Counted from the stretch's first letter, positions 7,757 to 14,907 are shown. The stretch: 64,000 nt of DNA from Metaruminococcus_A sp050943475 (GCA_050943475.1 JBMNPF010000007.1:1-64000); one strand, 5' to 3'. A program made the numbers and translations. The notes: generated from the sequence alone by a model not told the origin.

Positions 7757-7892
7757 AACAGGTCCTTCTCTAAAGGAGATTGTGAAACGCCTGTTGATGC
7801 AGGAGACAAAGGAGGAACTGGACGGTGAACAGCAAAGGGAATACGGCGCTGTACCTGCGCCTGTCGCGGGAGGATGGCGACCAGAGCGGTGA
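7716..7892 (+). CDS. Small protein encoded just before and overlapping the recombinase
   Basis: A 58-codon ORF starts MRAEPKIIQVIPDETG and runs through a charged helix-like middle (SLKEIVKRLLMQETKEEL). It overlaps the recombinase start by 68 nt in another frame. AGAGGGGGAG lies 6 nt before its ATG, a strong ribosome site, so it is likely translated. I do not recognise the family. Small genes beside serine integrases sometimes encode directionality factors; this role is a guess. The last third is read in the recombinase overlap and may not be constrained. Confidence 0.5.
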   Translation: MRAEPKIIQVIPDETGPSLKEIVKRLLMQETKEELDGEQQREYGAVPAPVAGGWRPER

Positions 7893-9048
7893 ATCCCAGA
7901 GCATTGGCAACCAGCGGGCGTTCCTGCTGCGTTACGCGGCGGAGCATGGGATGGCGGTATATGACATTTATGCCGACGACGGCTTCACCGGCACCAATTT
8001 TGACCGCCCGGCGTTCCGCCGTATGATTGCGGACATCGAGCGGGGAGTCATACGCACGGTGCTGGTCAAGGATCTGTCACGGCTGGGGCGGGATCACATT
8101 GATACCGGCTACTATTTTGAACGGTATTTTCCCGCCCGCCGTGTGCGGTTTATTGCGGTCAACGATGCCATTGACACCGAAGCGGATACTGCGGGCAACG
8201 ATATGGGGCTGTTTCGCGCCGCTTTTAACGATCTCTATGCAAAGGATATTTCCAAAAAGGTTGTTTCGGCACTCCAATCCAAAAAGAAAAACGGGGAGTT
8301 TGTTGGCGCGACGCCGCCGTACGGCTACCAAAAGGCGGTCAATGCAAAGAACCGGCTGGAGATCCGACCGAAACAGGCAGCGGTGGTGCGTCAGATTTAC
8401 CGTTGGTTTTTGGAGGGGGAGTCCTACATAGGGATTGCACGCCGGCTGGATGCAAATGGAATTCCGCCGCCTGCCTCTGGCCGCGGCTGGAACGATACAA
8501 CCGTCAAACGAATCCTGACCAATCCAACCTATATGGGAAACGTCACCCAAAACCGGACCCGCAAGGTGAACTATAAAATCAAACAGCGGCGGACGCTTCC
8601 GCCCCGGGAATGGATTACCGTGCCGGACACCCATGAGGCCATTGTATCGCGCCGGGTTTTTGATGAGGCGCAGGGGATAGCCGCCCGCCGCTCCAGGCAT
8701 CCCTCCGGCGCGGCACATATTTTGTCCGGCCTTTTGTTCTGCGGGGATTGCGGTGCGCGGATGGATTTTATCCGGCGCGGCAATTACAGCTATGTAGTCT
8801 GTTCCCGCTGGAAACACTCCGGCGGGCGGGAATGTACCTCCCATTGTTGCAGTGAACCAAAGCTGGAAGCGGTATTGGCGGCCTGGCTTATGGAGGAAAT
8901 GCAGAAGCATGCCCTTAAATTGCCTCCCTCGTGGATACAGGACCGCTGGAAGGAACGGCCGAAAGAGCTGTTCCGACAGATTCTTGTAGGGGAAAACAAG
9001 GAATTAAAGCTGTTTTTAACGGGCGGACTGGAAAGCGGGCGGATTTGA
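7825..9048 (+). CDS. Large-type serine recombinase, short form
   Basis: The product would excise the surrounding element. Seen: N-terminal resolvase domain with catalytic Ser14 (YLRLSRE) and VKDLSRLGRDH (81-91), a recombinase domain (about 160-285; GATPPYGYQK, ILTNPTYMGN) and a zinc ribbon with Cys306, Cys309, Cys326 and Cys337. At 407 residues it is shorter than the usual 480-700, because the long coiled-coil insert after the zinc ribbon is missing. The start is GTG, with GGAGG 9 nt upstream; the small ORF 7716-7892 overlaps it. It is on the same strand as dpaA, so dpaA transcription would read into it. Its last codons lie in a hairpin at 9027-9068. Confidence 0.93.
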   Translation: MNSKGNTALYLRLSREDGDQSGESQSIGNQRAFLLRYAAEHGMAVYDIYADDGFTGTNFDRPAFRRMIADIERGVIRTVLVKDLSRLGRDHIDTGYYFERYFPARRVRFIAVNDAIDTEADTAGNDMGLFRAAFNDLYAKDISKKVVSALQSKKKNGEFVGATPPYGYQKAVNAKNRLEIRPKQAAVVRQIYRWFLEGESYIGIARRLDANGIPPPASGRGWNDTTVKRILTNPTYMGNVTQNRTRKVNYKIKQRRTLPPREWITVPDTHEAIVSRRVFDEAQGIAARRSRHPSGAAHILSGLLFCGDCGARMDFIRRGNYSYVVCSRWKHSGGRECTSHCCSEPKLEAVLAAWLMEEMQKHALKLPPSWIQDRWKERPKELFRQILVGENKELKLFLTGGLESGRI

Positions 9049-9068
9049 ATTTCCGCCCGCTTTCCAGT
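9027..9068 (+). terminator. 17-bp perfect hairpin across the recombinase stop codon
   Basis: Arms at 9027-9043 and 9052-9068 pair perfectly; the TGA stop lies in the loop. It lacks a T-run, so it may end transcription weakly, stabilise the 3' end or block read-through. It overlaps the promoter of the next gene. Confidence 0.65.
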
Positions 9069-9073
9069 ATAAT
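9045..9073 (+). promoter_or_regulatory. Sigma-A promoter of the patatin-like gene
   Basis: TTGAAT (9045-9050), 17 nt and TATAAT (9068-9073) form a near-consensus vegetative promoter inside the recombinase 3' hairpin. A second TATAAT follows at 9078-9083. This indicates cargo expression independent of sporulation. Confidence 0.7.
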
Positions 9074-9107
9074 ACAATATAATAAAGAGAGGAAAAGAGG
9101 TGCGGAG

Positions 9108-10424
9108 ATGAAGCGTGCGGTGGTACTTTCGGGCGGCGGTTCGCGCGGAGGATACGAAGTTGGCGTTTGGAAGGCGATGAACGAACTGGGGCTTGATTAT
9201 CAGATTGTTACGGGGACTTCGGTTGGCTCCCTCAACGGCTTGATGATGGTACAGGGCGACTACGACAAAGCCGAACAGATGTGGCTGGAGCTCACGCCGG
9301 AACAGGTGATGGCAGAAGCGCCGGAAAACTTTTTTGCACCGGGGCAGGTCTTTTCCTTTTTGAGGCAGAGTGTGTTCCGCGGCGGCGCCGATGTTGCGCC
9401 GCTGGAAGAAACTCTGAAAAAGGTCATAGATCCGGAGCGGTTCTACGCTTCTCCGATCGATTTTGGACTGGTCACGGTGGAATACCCGAGCTTCCGCCCG
9501 GTTCTGCTCAAAAAGGCGGACATTCCGCCGGAAAAACTCTGCGATTACCTCATGGCTTCGGCGGCTTGTTTCCCCGCTTTCCAGGCCCGTAAAATCGATG
9601 ACGGGCGTTATGTGGACGGCGGCTATTTTGACAATGTTCCCATCAATCTCGCGGTTGATATGGGGGCGGAAGAAATCATTGCGGTTGAACTGCAGGATTT
9701 CAACCGCGTCAAACCGGTGTGCAACCGGGAGGTGCGGATCACCCGCGTCGGCCGCAAGCGGCGCAGTACCCTTGGTCCCATTCTCATTTTTGATCCCGCC
9801 CAGACCAGAAAGAACATCCGCTGGGGTTATCTGGACGCTATGAAGGCATTTGAACGGCTGGAAGGAGAAAAGTACTGCCTGGAGCGTGGTACCGTCCGGC
9901 GGATGATACGGGAAAACGGGGCGGAATTTGTATGCGGAATACGGCGCTATGTTACCGGAAGTCACGGTAAGCTCATGCTGTTTGACCATGTGGCGGTGAT
10001 GGCTCATGTCCGGCATGCGCTCGGTAAATATCGGGATGCGGATGGAACCCCCAATTTGGAACGCGCTCTTCTGCACTCTGCGGAGTATGCGGCGGAGGCG
10101 TTGCAGCTGGAAACGGATGAAATTTATTCCTATGAGTCTTTCCACCGGCAGTTGAGACAGAAATATGAGCAGGCGGCGCCGCTTCTGGGGCGTGCCCGGC
10201 GGCTCATTACTGACTCTGCCCTGACCGCTGCACAGAAATTTGAACGCATTGGGCGGATGCGCCGCCCGGAGGTTTTTCGTTACATCTGTGAGCGGTTAGC
10301 GGATTACCGGGTCGGCCGGCTTTCGGCGCTGGAACTGGAAAGCATTGCGCTGATGTTCCCGCGTTGGCTGCTGGGCGCCATTTATTATGAGGCTGCCTTT
10401 GGAAATGCAGATAAATTTCAATAA
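9108..10424 (+). CDS. Patatin-like phospholipase, element cargo
   Basis: The 438-residue protein has the oxyanion loop GGGSRGG (about 9-15), the nucleophile elbow GTSVGS (about 37-42) and the dyad aspartate in DGGYFDN (about 168-174), so the lipid acyl hydrolase site looks intact. It is of the bacterial RssA/YqhO type with an added C-terminal region of about 200 residues of unknown role. No signal peptide, so it is cytoplasmic. The ATG at 9108 has AGAGGAAAAGAGG upstream. It has its own promoter, is inside the element, and would be lost with it upon excision. Base composition resembles the chromosome. Confidence 0.88.
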   Translation: MKRAVVLSGGGSRGGYEVGVWKAMNELGLDYQIVTGTSVGSLNGLMMVQGDYDKAEQMWLELTPEQVMAEAPENFFAPGQVFSFLRQSVFRGGADVAPLEETLKKVIDPERFYASPIDFGLVTVEYPSFRPVLLKKADIPPEKLCDYLMASAACFPAFQARKIDDGRYVDGGYFDNVPINLAVDMGAEEIIAVELQDFNRVKPVCNREVRITRVGRKRRSTLGPILIFDPAQTRKNIRWGYLDAMKAFERLEGEKYCLERGTVRRMIRENGAEFVCGIRRYVTGSHGKLMLFDHVAVMAHVRHALGKYRDADGTPNLERALLHSAEYAAEALQLETDEIYSYESFHRQLRQKYEQAAPLLGRARRLITDSALTAAQKFERIGRMRRPEVFRYICERLADYRVGRLSALELESIALMFPRWLLGAIYYEAAFGNADKFQ

Positions 10425-10501
10425 AGTTCATAAAACCGCTGTTCTTTCCGTATGGTTTATGGTACAATAATTGCAAATTCGAAGAATTGGGGAACGATTT
10501 T

Positions 10502-11368
10502 ATGCGTTATGTTATTACAACCGATACCACTTGTGATATGCCGCAGTCCTTTTTAGAAGAAAATGATTTGACCGTCATGTCAATGGCTTATACCATTGAT
10601 GGGAAAACCTATACGGGTCTGGACGGCGACTTCCTCCCACCGAAAGAGTTTTATGATCAGCTTCGCGGCGGTTCCATGCCGCAGACGGCGCAGGTCAATC
10701 CCGATCAGGCGGAAAAGGTGTTTGAGCGTTTTCTGGAAAGCGGCGTCAGTGTACTGCACATCGCTTTTTCTTCCGCGCTCAGCGGCAGCTACCAGAGTAC
10801 CGTTATTGCGGCGGAGGAGCTCAACGCCAAATACAGCGATGCAAAGGTTATAACCATTGACTCCAAATGTGCGTCTATGGGAGAAGGCCTGTTTGTTTAT
10901 TACGCGGTACAGCTCAAAAAACAGGGGAAATCCCTGGAAGAGGCGGCCGAATGGCTGGAGGCGCATAAACTCAATGTCTGCCACAATTTCACGGTGGATG
11001 ACCTGTTCCACCTGCACCGGGGCGGCCGCGTTTCCAAAACGGCGGCGGTGTTCGGTTCCATGCTCGGCGTTAAGCCGGTGTTGCATGTTGACGATGAAGG
11101 ACGGTTAATCCCCATTCAGAAAATCCGCGGGCGCAAGCAGTCCCTGACGGCGTTGGTAGATAATATGGAAACCTGTATGGGCGGGATGAAAAACGATGTT
11201 GTCTTTATCAGCCACGGCGATTGCCTGGAGGATGCCCAGTTTGTGGCGGATGAAGTGAAAAAGCGCTTCGGTATTCAAAATATCTGGATTGATTACATTG
11301 GCCCGGTTATCGGCACCCACTCCGGCGCGGGAACGGTTGCCCTCTTCTTCCTGGGCGAGCACCGGTAA
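10502..11368 (+). CDS. DegV family fatty-acid-binding protein, element cargo
   Basis: DegV/FakB proteins hold a fatty acid for phosphorylation by FakA. Seen: N-terminal ITTDTTCDMP, the conserved AFSSALSGSYQS loop (about 92-103), FTVDDLFHLHRGGRVSK (about 163-179) and the C-terminal IGTHSGAGTVALFF, all family hallmarks. The 288-residue length is normal. The ATG at 10502 is preferred to an upstream TTG on family start. TACAAT at 10463-10468 may be its -10. It follows the patatin-like gene by 77 nt, so two lipid-related genes lie together in the element. A terminator follows. Confidence 0.92.
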   Translation: MRYVITTDTTCDMPQSFLEENDLTVMSMAYTIDGKTYTGLDGDFLPPKEFYDQLRGGSMPQTAQVNPDQAEKVFERFLESGVSVLHIAFSSALSGSYQSTVIAAEELNAKYSDAKVITIDSKCASMGEGLFVYYAVQLKKQGKSLEEAAEWLEAHKLNVCHNFTVDDLFHLHRGGRVSKTAAVFGSMLGVKPVLHVDDEGRLIPIQKIRGRKQSLTALVDNMETCMGGMKNDVVFISHGDCLEDAQFVADEVKKRFGIQNIWIDYIGPVIGTHSGAGTVALFFLGEHR

Positions 11369-11390
11369 AAAATGAAACAAAAACACCCGG

Positions 11391-11435
11391 CAAGGGAGAA
11401 GCTACATAAAAAGTAGGTTCTCCCTTGTTGTTTTC
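11391..11435 (+). terminator. Terminator after the DegV gene
   Basis: CAAGGGAGAA (11391-11400) pairs with TTCTCCCTTG, with an inner CTAC/GTAG step, followed by TTGTTTTCC. Confidence 0.8.
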
Positions 11436-11482
11436 CAAATAAAATAGAGCATATAGATTTGAAGTTCGCTAAGGTGACAAAT

Positions 11483-12169
11483 ATGGAATATAAGAAAATT
11501 CAAAAAATTGCTAAAGATACGATTGAATATGCAAGGAAAACTATCCGTTCCGGTATGAATCTCATTGAAGTACGGGAGATGTGTGAGAAGAAAATGATAT
11601 CATTAGGGGCGGATTCATTTTGGTATTGGGATATTGGTGCATTCGTTTTCGCAGGAGAGGAAACTTCAATATCTGTATCTGGAACTCAATATAAAACATC
11701 TAATAGAATCATAGCCGAAAACGATATAATTACAATAGATTTGAGTCCTCAGAATAACGATATATGGGGGGATTATGCTCGGACTTTGGTAATAGAGAAT
11801 GGTGCTGTAATAGATGAGAGCCGTATCTCGAATTCCGAATGGAGGAATGGTATACAAATGGAGAAGTCTCTTCATAATGAGATGCAAAAATTTGTAACAC
11901 CAGATACTACATTTGAAAATCTCTACTATCATATTAATAGTATAATTGAAAAAAATGGATATATAAATCTTGATTTTATGGGTAACTTAGGTCATTCAAT
12001 AGTAAAAAAGAAAAATGATAGAATGTATATTGAAAAAGGCAATACAACCCGATTGGGAGATGTAGCTCTTTTTACATTTGAGCCACATATTAGCGTTCCA
12101 AAATCAAAGTACGGATACAAAAGAGAGAATATATATTACTTTAAAAATGGTATGCTTGCCGAATTATAA
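11483..12169 (+). CDS. M24 family metallopeptidase-like protein, AT-rich element cargo
   Basis: The 228-residue protein has the pita-bread fold ligands of methionine aminopeptidase/prolidase in order: Asp in TIDLSP, Asp in WGDYAR, His in LGHSI, Glu in FEPHI and Glu in KRENIYY. Catalysis therefore appears possible; the substrate is unknown. It is strikingly AT-rich compared with every neighbour (codons such as ATA, AAA, TTA), which points to recent acquisition from another source. The ATG at 11483 is chosen because AAGGTG lies 7 nt upstream. It is the last cargo gene before the right end of the element. Confidence 0.82.
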   Translation: MEYKKIQKIAKDTIEYARKTIRSGMNLIEVREMCEKKMISLGADSFWYWDIGAFVFAGEETSISVSGTQYKTSNRIIAENDIITIDLSPQNNDIWGDYARTLVIENGAVIDESRISNSEWRNGIQMEKSLHNEMQKFVTPDTTFENLYYHINSIIEKNGYINLDFMGNLGHSIVKKKNDRMYIEKGNTTRLGDVALFTFEPHISVPKSKYGYKRENIYYFKNGMLAEL

Positions 12170-12213
12170 AACGGAAATTATAGTAAGAGATTATATATGG
12201 AGAATGTTTAGAA

Positions 12214-12257
12214 AACCCACTATGTCACCTTTCATTTTGAAAGTGTCATAGTGGGTT
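12214..12257 (+). terminator. Hairpin after the M24 gene
   Basis: AACCCACTATG...CACcTTTC pairs with GAAAGTG...CATAGTGGGTT (about 19 bp, one mismatch and one bulge), loop ATTTT. The following sequence is T-rich. From 12258 to the right junction there is no gene. Confidence 0.7.
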
Positions 12258-12350
12258 ATATTCTTTCGGGATATGTTGCTTTAACTGAGTAAAATAACTT
12301 TTTTACATAGCAACTCTCAAATGCCGGGTGCTTTTTTGCCTGCAGCCGCT

Positions 12351-12372
12351 TTTGCCGGTGTGGGGCGGCAAA
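12351..12372 (+). repeat. Short inverted repeat beside the right attachment arm
   Basis: TTTGCCG (12351-12357) and CGGCAAA (12366-12372) form a perfect 7-bp inverted repeat 9 bp before the attachment arm. It could be an accessory binding site or chance. Confidence 0.3.
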
Positions 12373-12381
12373 CCGGAGAAG

Positions 12382-12410
12382 TTTATCCCCGAAGCCATGG
12401 GGGGTGGACT
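12382..12410 (+). other. Right attachment junction (attR) of the dpaA-intervening element
   Basis: Element arm TTTATCCCCGAAGCCA (12382-12397) is the inverse of the left arm (15/16). The inferred crossover GG is at 12401-12402, and dpaA resumes with GTGGACTTT at 12404. Joining the two element ends gives a 40-bp near-palindrome centred on GG, the typical shape of a serine-recombinase site. Confidence 0.8.
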
Positions 12411-12547
12411 TTGAACTGGCAAAACAACTGGGTGTTAAAGTAATCTGGGCGCTGTCGCTGCCCGGCAAGGTCGCACCGGTGACATCCGGGGAAATCATTT
12501 GTGACACCATTCAGAATATTTTGGCGGAGAGGGGTGGTTGTCAATGA
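12404..12547 (+). CDS. dpaA: Dipicolinate synthase subunit A, last 47 codons (separated part)
   Basis: Read from GTG at 12404, this frame gives VDFELAKQLGVKVIWA, then LSLPGKVAPVTSGEII, matching the DpaA C-terminus (Bacillus: LPGIVAPKTAGQIL). It has no start codon or ribosome site of its own, so it would not be made alone. Rejoined to codons 1-247 it gives a 294-residue DpaA, close to the 297 of Bacillus. Its stop overlaps the dpaB start (ATGA), so translational coupling of the two subunits is kept. Confidence 0.9.
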   Translation: MDFELAKQLGVKVIWALSLPGKVAPVTSGEIICDTIQNILAERGGCQ

Positions 12548-13116
12548 GTAAAAAGAAACTGGGTTTTGCACTTTGCGGTTCGTTCTGTACCTTTCGCGAG
12601 GTCATTGATGAGCTTGAAAAGCTGACCGATACTTACGATATTACGCCGATTATGTCCTATAATGCCTCAACGCTCGACACCCGATTCGGCCGGGCGCTCG
12701 ATTTTATTGAGGAACTGGAGCGCATTTGCGGGCATCATGTCATTCAGACCATACAGGACGCCGAACCAATTGGCCCAAAAGGAATGTTCGACCTGCTGGT
12801 AGTGGCGCCCTGTACCGGGAATACGCTTTCCAAGCTCGCTTCCAGCATAACGGATACGCCTGTGACAATGGCTGTGAAATCCCACCTGCGTGGCGCCAAA
12901 CCGGTGCTGCTTGCCGTCTCAACCAACGACGCTTTAAGCGGCAGCGCCAAAAACCTGGGCGCGCTGCTGAATATGAAGCATTTTTACTTTGTCCCTATGC
13001 AGCAGGATAACCCGGAGAAAAAGCCCAATTCACTGGTTGCCCGGTTTGATTTGCTGCCGGAAGCCATTGAAGAATCGTTTGCAAACCGGCAGTTGCAGCC
13101 GCTTTTTCGTTCATAA
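12544..13116 (+). CDS. dpaB: Dipicolinate synthase subunit B (flavoprotein)
   Basis: DpaB is the flavoprotein-like partner of DpaA in dipicolinate synthesis. The 190-residue product has the FMN-fold features of the family: GFALCGSFCTF at the N-terminus, PIMSYNAST, LLVVAPCTGNTLSKLA (about 88-103) and VTMAVKSHLRG. It is intact. The ATG at 12544 overlaps the dpaA stop and GAGAGGGGTGG precedes it. In the unrearranged chromosome it is cut off from the dpaA promoter by nearly 5 kb with three hairpins, so it is probably poorly expressed until excision. A terminator follows at once. Confidence 0.95.
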   Translation: MSKKKLGFALCGSFCTFREVIDELEKLTDTYDITPIMSYNASTLDTRFGRALDFIEELERICGHHVIQTIQDAEPIGPKGMFDLLVVAPCTGNTLSKLASSITDTPVTMAVKSHLRGAKPVLLAVSTNDALSGSAKNLGALLNMKHFYFVPMQQDNPEKKPNSLVARFDLLPEAIEESFANRQLQPLFRS

Positions 13117-13121
13117 AACAG

Positions 13122-13158
13122 GCGGAAACATGGAGAGTACCATGTTTCCGCTTCTTTT
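13122..13158 (+). terminator. Terminator after dpaB
   Basis: GCGGAAACATGG and CCATGTTTCCGC (12 bp, perfect) around a 6-nt loop, then TTCTTTT. Confidence 0.9.
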
Positions 13159-13218
13159 GCGTGCGGTGGGCATAGAAAGAGTATAGCTGCCAAAGGTAAA
13201 ATCAAATGGTGTTGGTAA

Positions 13219-13250
13219 TTGACAAAACACCCATAAAACGGTAGTATAAT
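13219..13250 (+). promoter_or_regulatory. gltX promoter
   Basis: TTGACA (13219-13224) with TAGTAT at 17 nt (13242-13247) or TATAAT at 20 nt (13245-13250). No T-box leader is present; the ATG is only 36 nt further. Confidence 0.7.
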
Positions 13251-13285
13251 AAAGATACAATAAGAACAGGAAAGGGAGAACCAAA

Positions 13286-14740
13286 ATGCCGCAAACGGTA
13301 AGGACGAGATTTGCACCGAGCCCGACAGGATATATGCACGTTGGTAACCTGCGCACCGCGCTGTACGCCTATCTGCTGGCGAAAAAATACGAGGGGAAAT
13401 TTATCCTCCGCATTGAGGACACCGACCGGGAACGCTATGTGGAAGGCGCGGTCGACATTATTTACAACACCCTGCGCCAAACAGGACTCAACTGGGACGA
13501 GGGACCGGACATCGGCGGCCCGTACGGCCCATATGTGCAGAGCGAGCGGATGGGGATGTTTAAAGAATATGCTCTCAAGTTGATTGAGAGCGGACATGCC
13601 TACTACTGCTTCTGTGATAAGGATCGTCTGGATGAACTCAAAAAGATTCAGCAGGCGTCCGGCATGGCGCCGAAGTACGACGGCCATTGCCGCAACCTCA
13701 CCAAAGAGGAAATTGAGGAAAAGCTCGCCGCCGGCGTACCGTATGTTATCCGCCAGAAAATGCCGCTGGAGGGCACCACAACCTTCCACGACGAGGTGTT
13801 TGGGGATATTACAGTGGATAATTCGGTGCTGGATGACCAAATTCTCATCAAGACCGACGGAATGCCGACCTATAACTTTGCCAATGTTGTCGACGACCAC
13901 ACCATGGGGATTACCCATGTCATCCGCGGCAATGAATACCTTTCCTCCACCCCGAAATACAACCTGCTGTACGAGGCGTTTGGCTGGGACAAGCCGGTTT
14001 ATATCCATTGCTCGCCGGTTATGAAAAACCAGACCGAAAAGCTCTCTAAACGCAACGGCGACGCTTCTTTCGAAGACCTCGTTGAGAAAGGCTATCTCAC
14101 CGAGGCGGTGGTCAACTACATCGCCCTGCTTGGCTGGAGTCCGAAAGGCGAGGAGGAGATTTTCACGCTGGAGGAGCTGGTGCAGGAGTTCGATATCAGC
14201 GGCATTTCCAAATCTCCGGCGATCTTTGATCCGGTTAAGCTCAAGGCCATCAACGGGGCGTACATCCGCCGGATGGAGCTCGACGAGTTTGAGCGGTATG
14301 CGCTTCCCTATATCCGTGAAACCTGCAAGCGGGAGGATGTAGACACCAAATTGATTGCCCGTGTGCTTCAGTCCCGCACCGAGCTGTTTACCGATATTCC
14401 GGAACAGGTAGACTTTATCGACACCCTGCCGGATTATGACACAGCGCTCTATTGCCACAAAAAGATGAAGACCAACGAGGAAAACTCCCTGGAGTCCCTT
14501 CAGGCTGTTCTGCCGGTACTGGAGCAGTTGGAGACCTGGACTGAGGAATCCATCCACGAGGCGCTTTTTGCACTGATTGCCGAAAAAGGTGTCAAAAACG
14601 GTCTTATCCTCTGGCCGGTCCGCGTGGCGGTTTCGGGCAAGCAGTTCACGCCGGGTGGCGGTGTGGAAATCTGCGCGATCCTTGGCAAGGAGGAGTCGCT
14701 GAACCGCATCCGCAAAGGAATTGAAAAGCTGACAAAATAA
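13286..14740 (+). CDS. gltX: Glutamyl-tRNA synthetase
   Basis: The enzyme charges tRNA-Glu, and in many Firmicutes also tRNA-Gln before amidation. Class I signatures are present: the HIGH-like PSPTGYMHVGNLR (about 10-22), and the KMSKS-like EKLSKRNGDA (about 250-259). Length 484 is normal. AAAGGGAG lies 8 nt before the ATG. It is a single-gene unit with its own promoter and terminator, between dpaB and spoIIE. Confidence 0.97.
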   Translation: MPQTVRTRFAPSPTGYMHVGNLRTALYAYLLAKKYEGKFILRIEDTDRERYVEGAVDIIYNTLRQTGLNWDEGPDIGGPYGPYVQSERMGMFKEYALKLIESGHAYYCFCDKDRLDELKKIQQASGMAPKYDGHCRNLTKEEIEEKLAAGVPYVIRQKMPLEGTTTFHDEVFGDITVDNSVLDDQILIKTDGMPTYNFANVVDDHTMGITHVIRGNEYLSSTPKYNLLYEAFGWDKPVYIHCSPVMKNQTEKLSKRNGDASFEDLVEKGYLTEAVVNYIALLGWSPKGEEEIFTLEELVQEFDISGISKSPAIFDPVKLKAINGAYIRRMELDEFERYALPYIRETCKREDVDTKLIARVLQSRTELFTDIPEQVDFIDTLPDYDTALYCHKKMKTNEENSLESLQAVLPVLEQLETWTEESIHEALFALIAEKGVKNGLILWPVRVAVSGKQFTPGGGVEICAILGKEESLNRIRKGIEKLTK

Positions 14741-14756
14741 ATGGGAAACTCCACCA

Positions 14757-14795
14757 AAACAACGCCGGACAGACTTTTGTCCGGCGTTGTTTTTG
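14757..14795 (+). terminator. Terminator after gltX
   Basis: A 16-bp stem (AAAACAACGCCGGACA and its complement) with a 6-nt loop ends in a run of T. Confidence 0.9.
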
Positions 14796-14873
14796 GTTTT
14801 GTACGGCTGTTTCCAAACAATCCTGCCGTTTTCCGCACAACTTCCGGTTTTCCCGCAGATTTCGCGCCGCTTC

Positions 14874-14907
14874 TTTGACAGAATAATTGTAAGGGCACCG
14901 CTATAAT
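14874..14907 (+). promoter_or_regulatory. Spo0A-type spoIIE promoter with 0A box over the -35
   Basis: TTGACA (14875-14880) and TATAAT (14902-14907) are both perfect but 21 nt apart. Bacillus spoIIE and spoIIG promoters have 21-22 nt spacers and need Spo0A. On the minus strand TCTGTCAAA (14882-14874) matches the 0A box TTTGTCRAA at 8 of 9 and covers the -35, as at those promoters. Confidence 0.7.

Larger units (their letters stand above)
7650..12401 (+). mobile_element. dpaA-intervening element (skin-like, serine-recombinase type, 4,752 bp)
   Basis: The element separates codons 247 and 248 of dpaA. Its length is a multiple of three and its removal rejoins K-P-G-G to V-D-F, as in uninterrupted DpaA. 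It holds a 58-codon ORF, a serine recombinase, a patatin-like protein, a DegV protein and an M24 peptidase homologue, all on the dpaA strand. There are no phage structural or conjugation genes. Known analogues are skin in sigK and the elements in spoVFB, gerE, spsM and spoVR of bacilli, removed in the mother cell during sporulation. That this one is removed then is inference; the intact reading frames on both sides and intact recombinase support it over simple gene decay. Confidence 0.85.
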
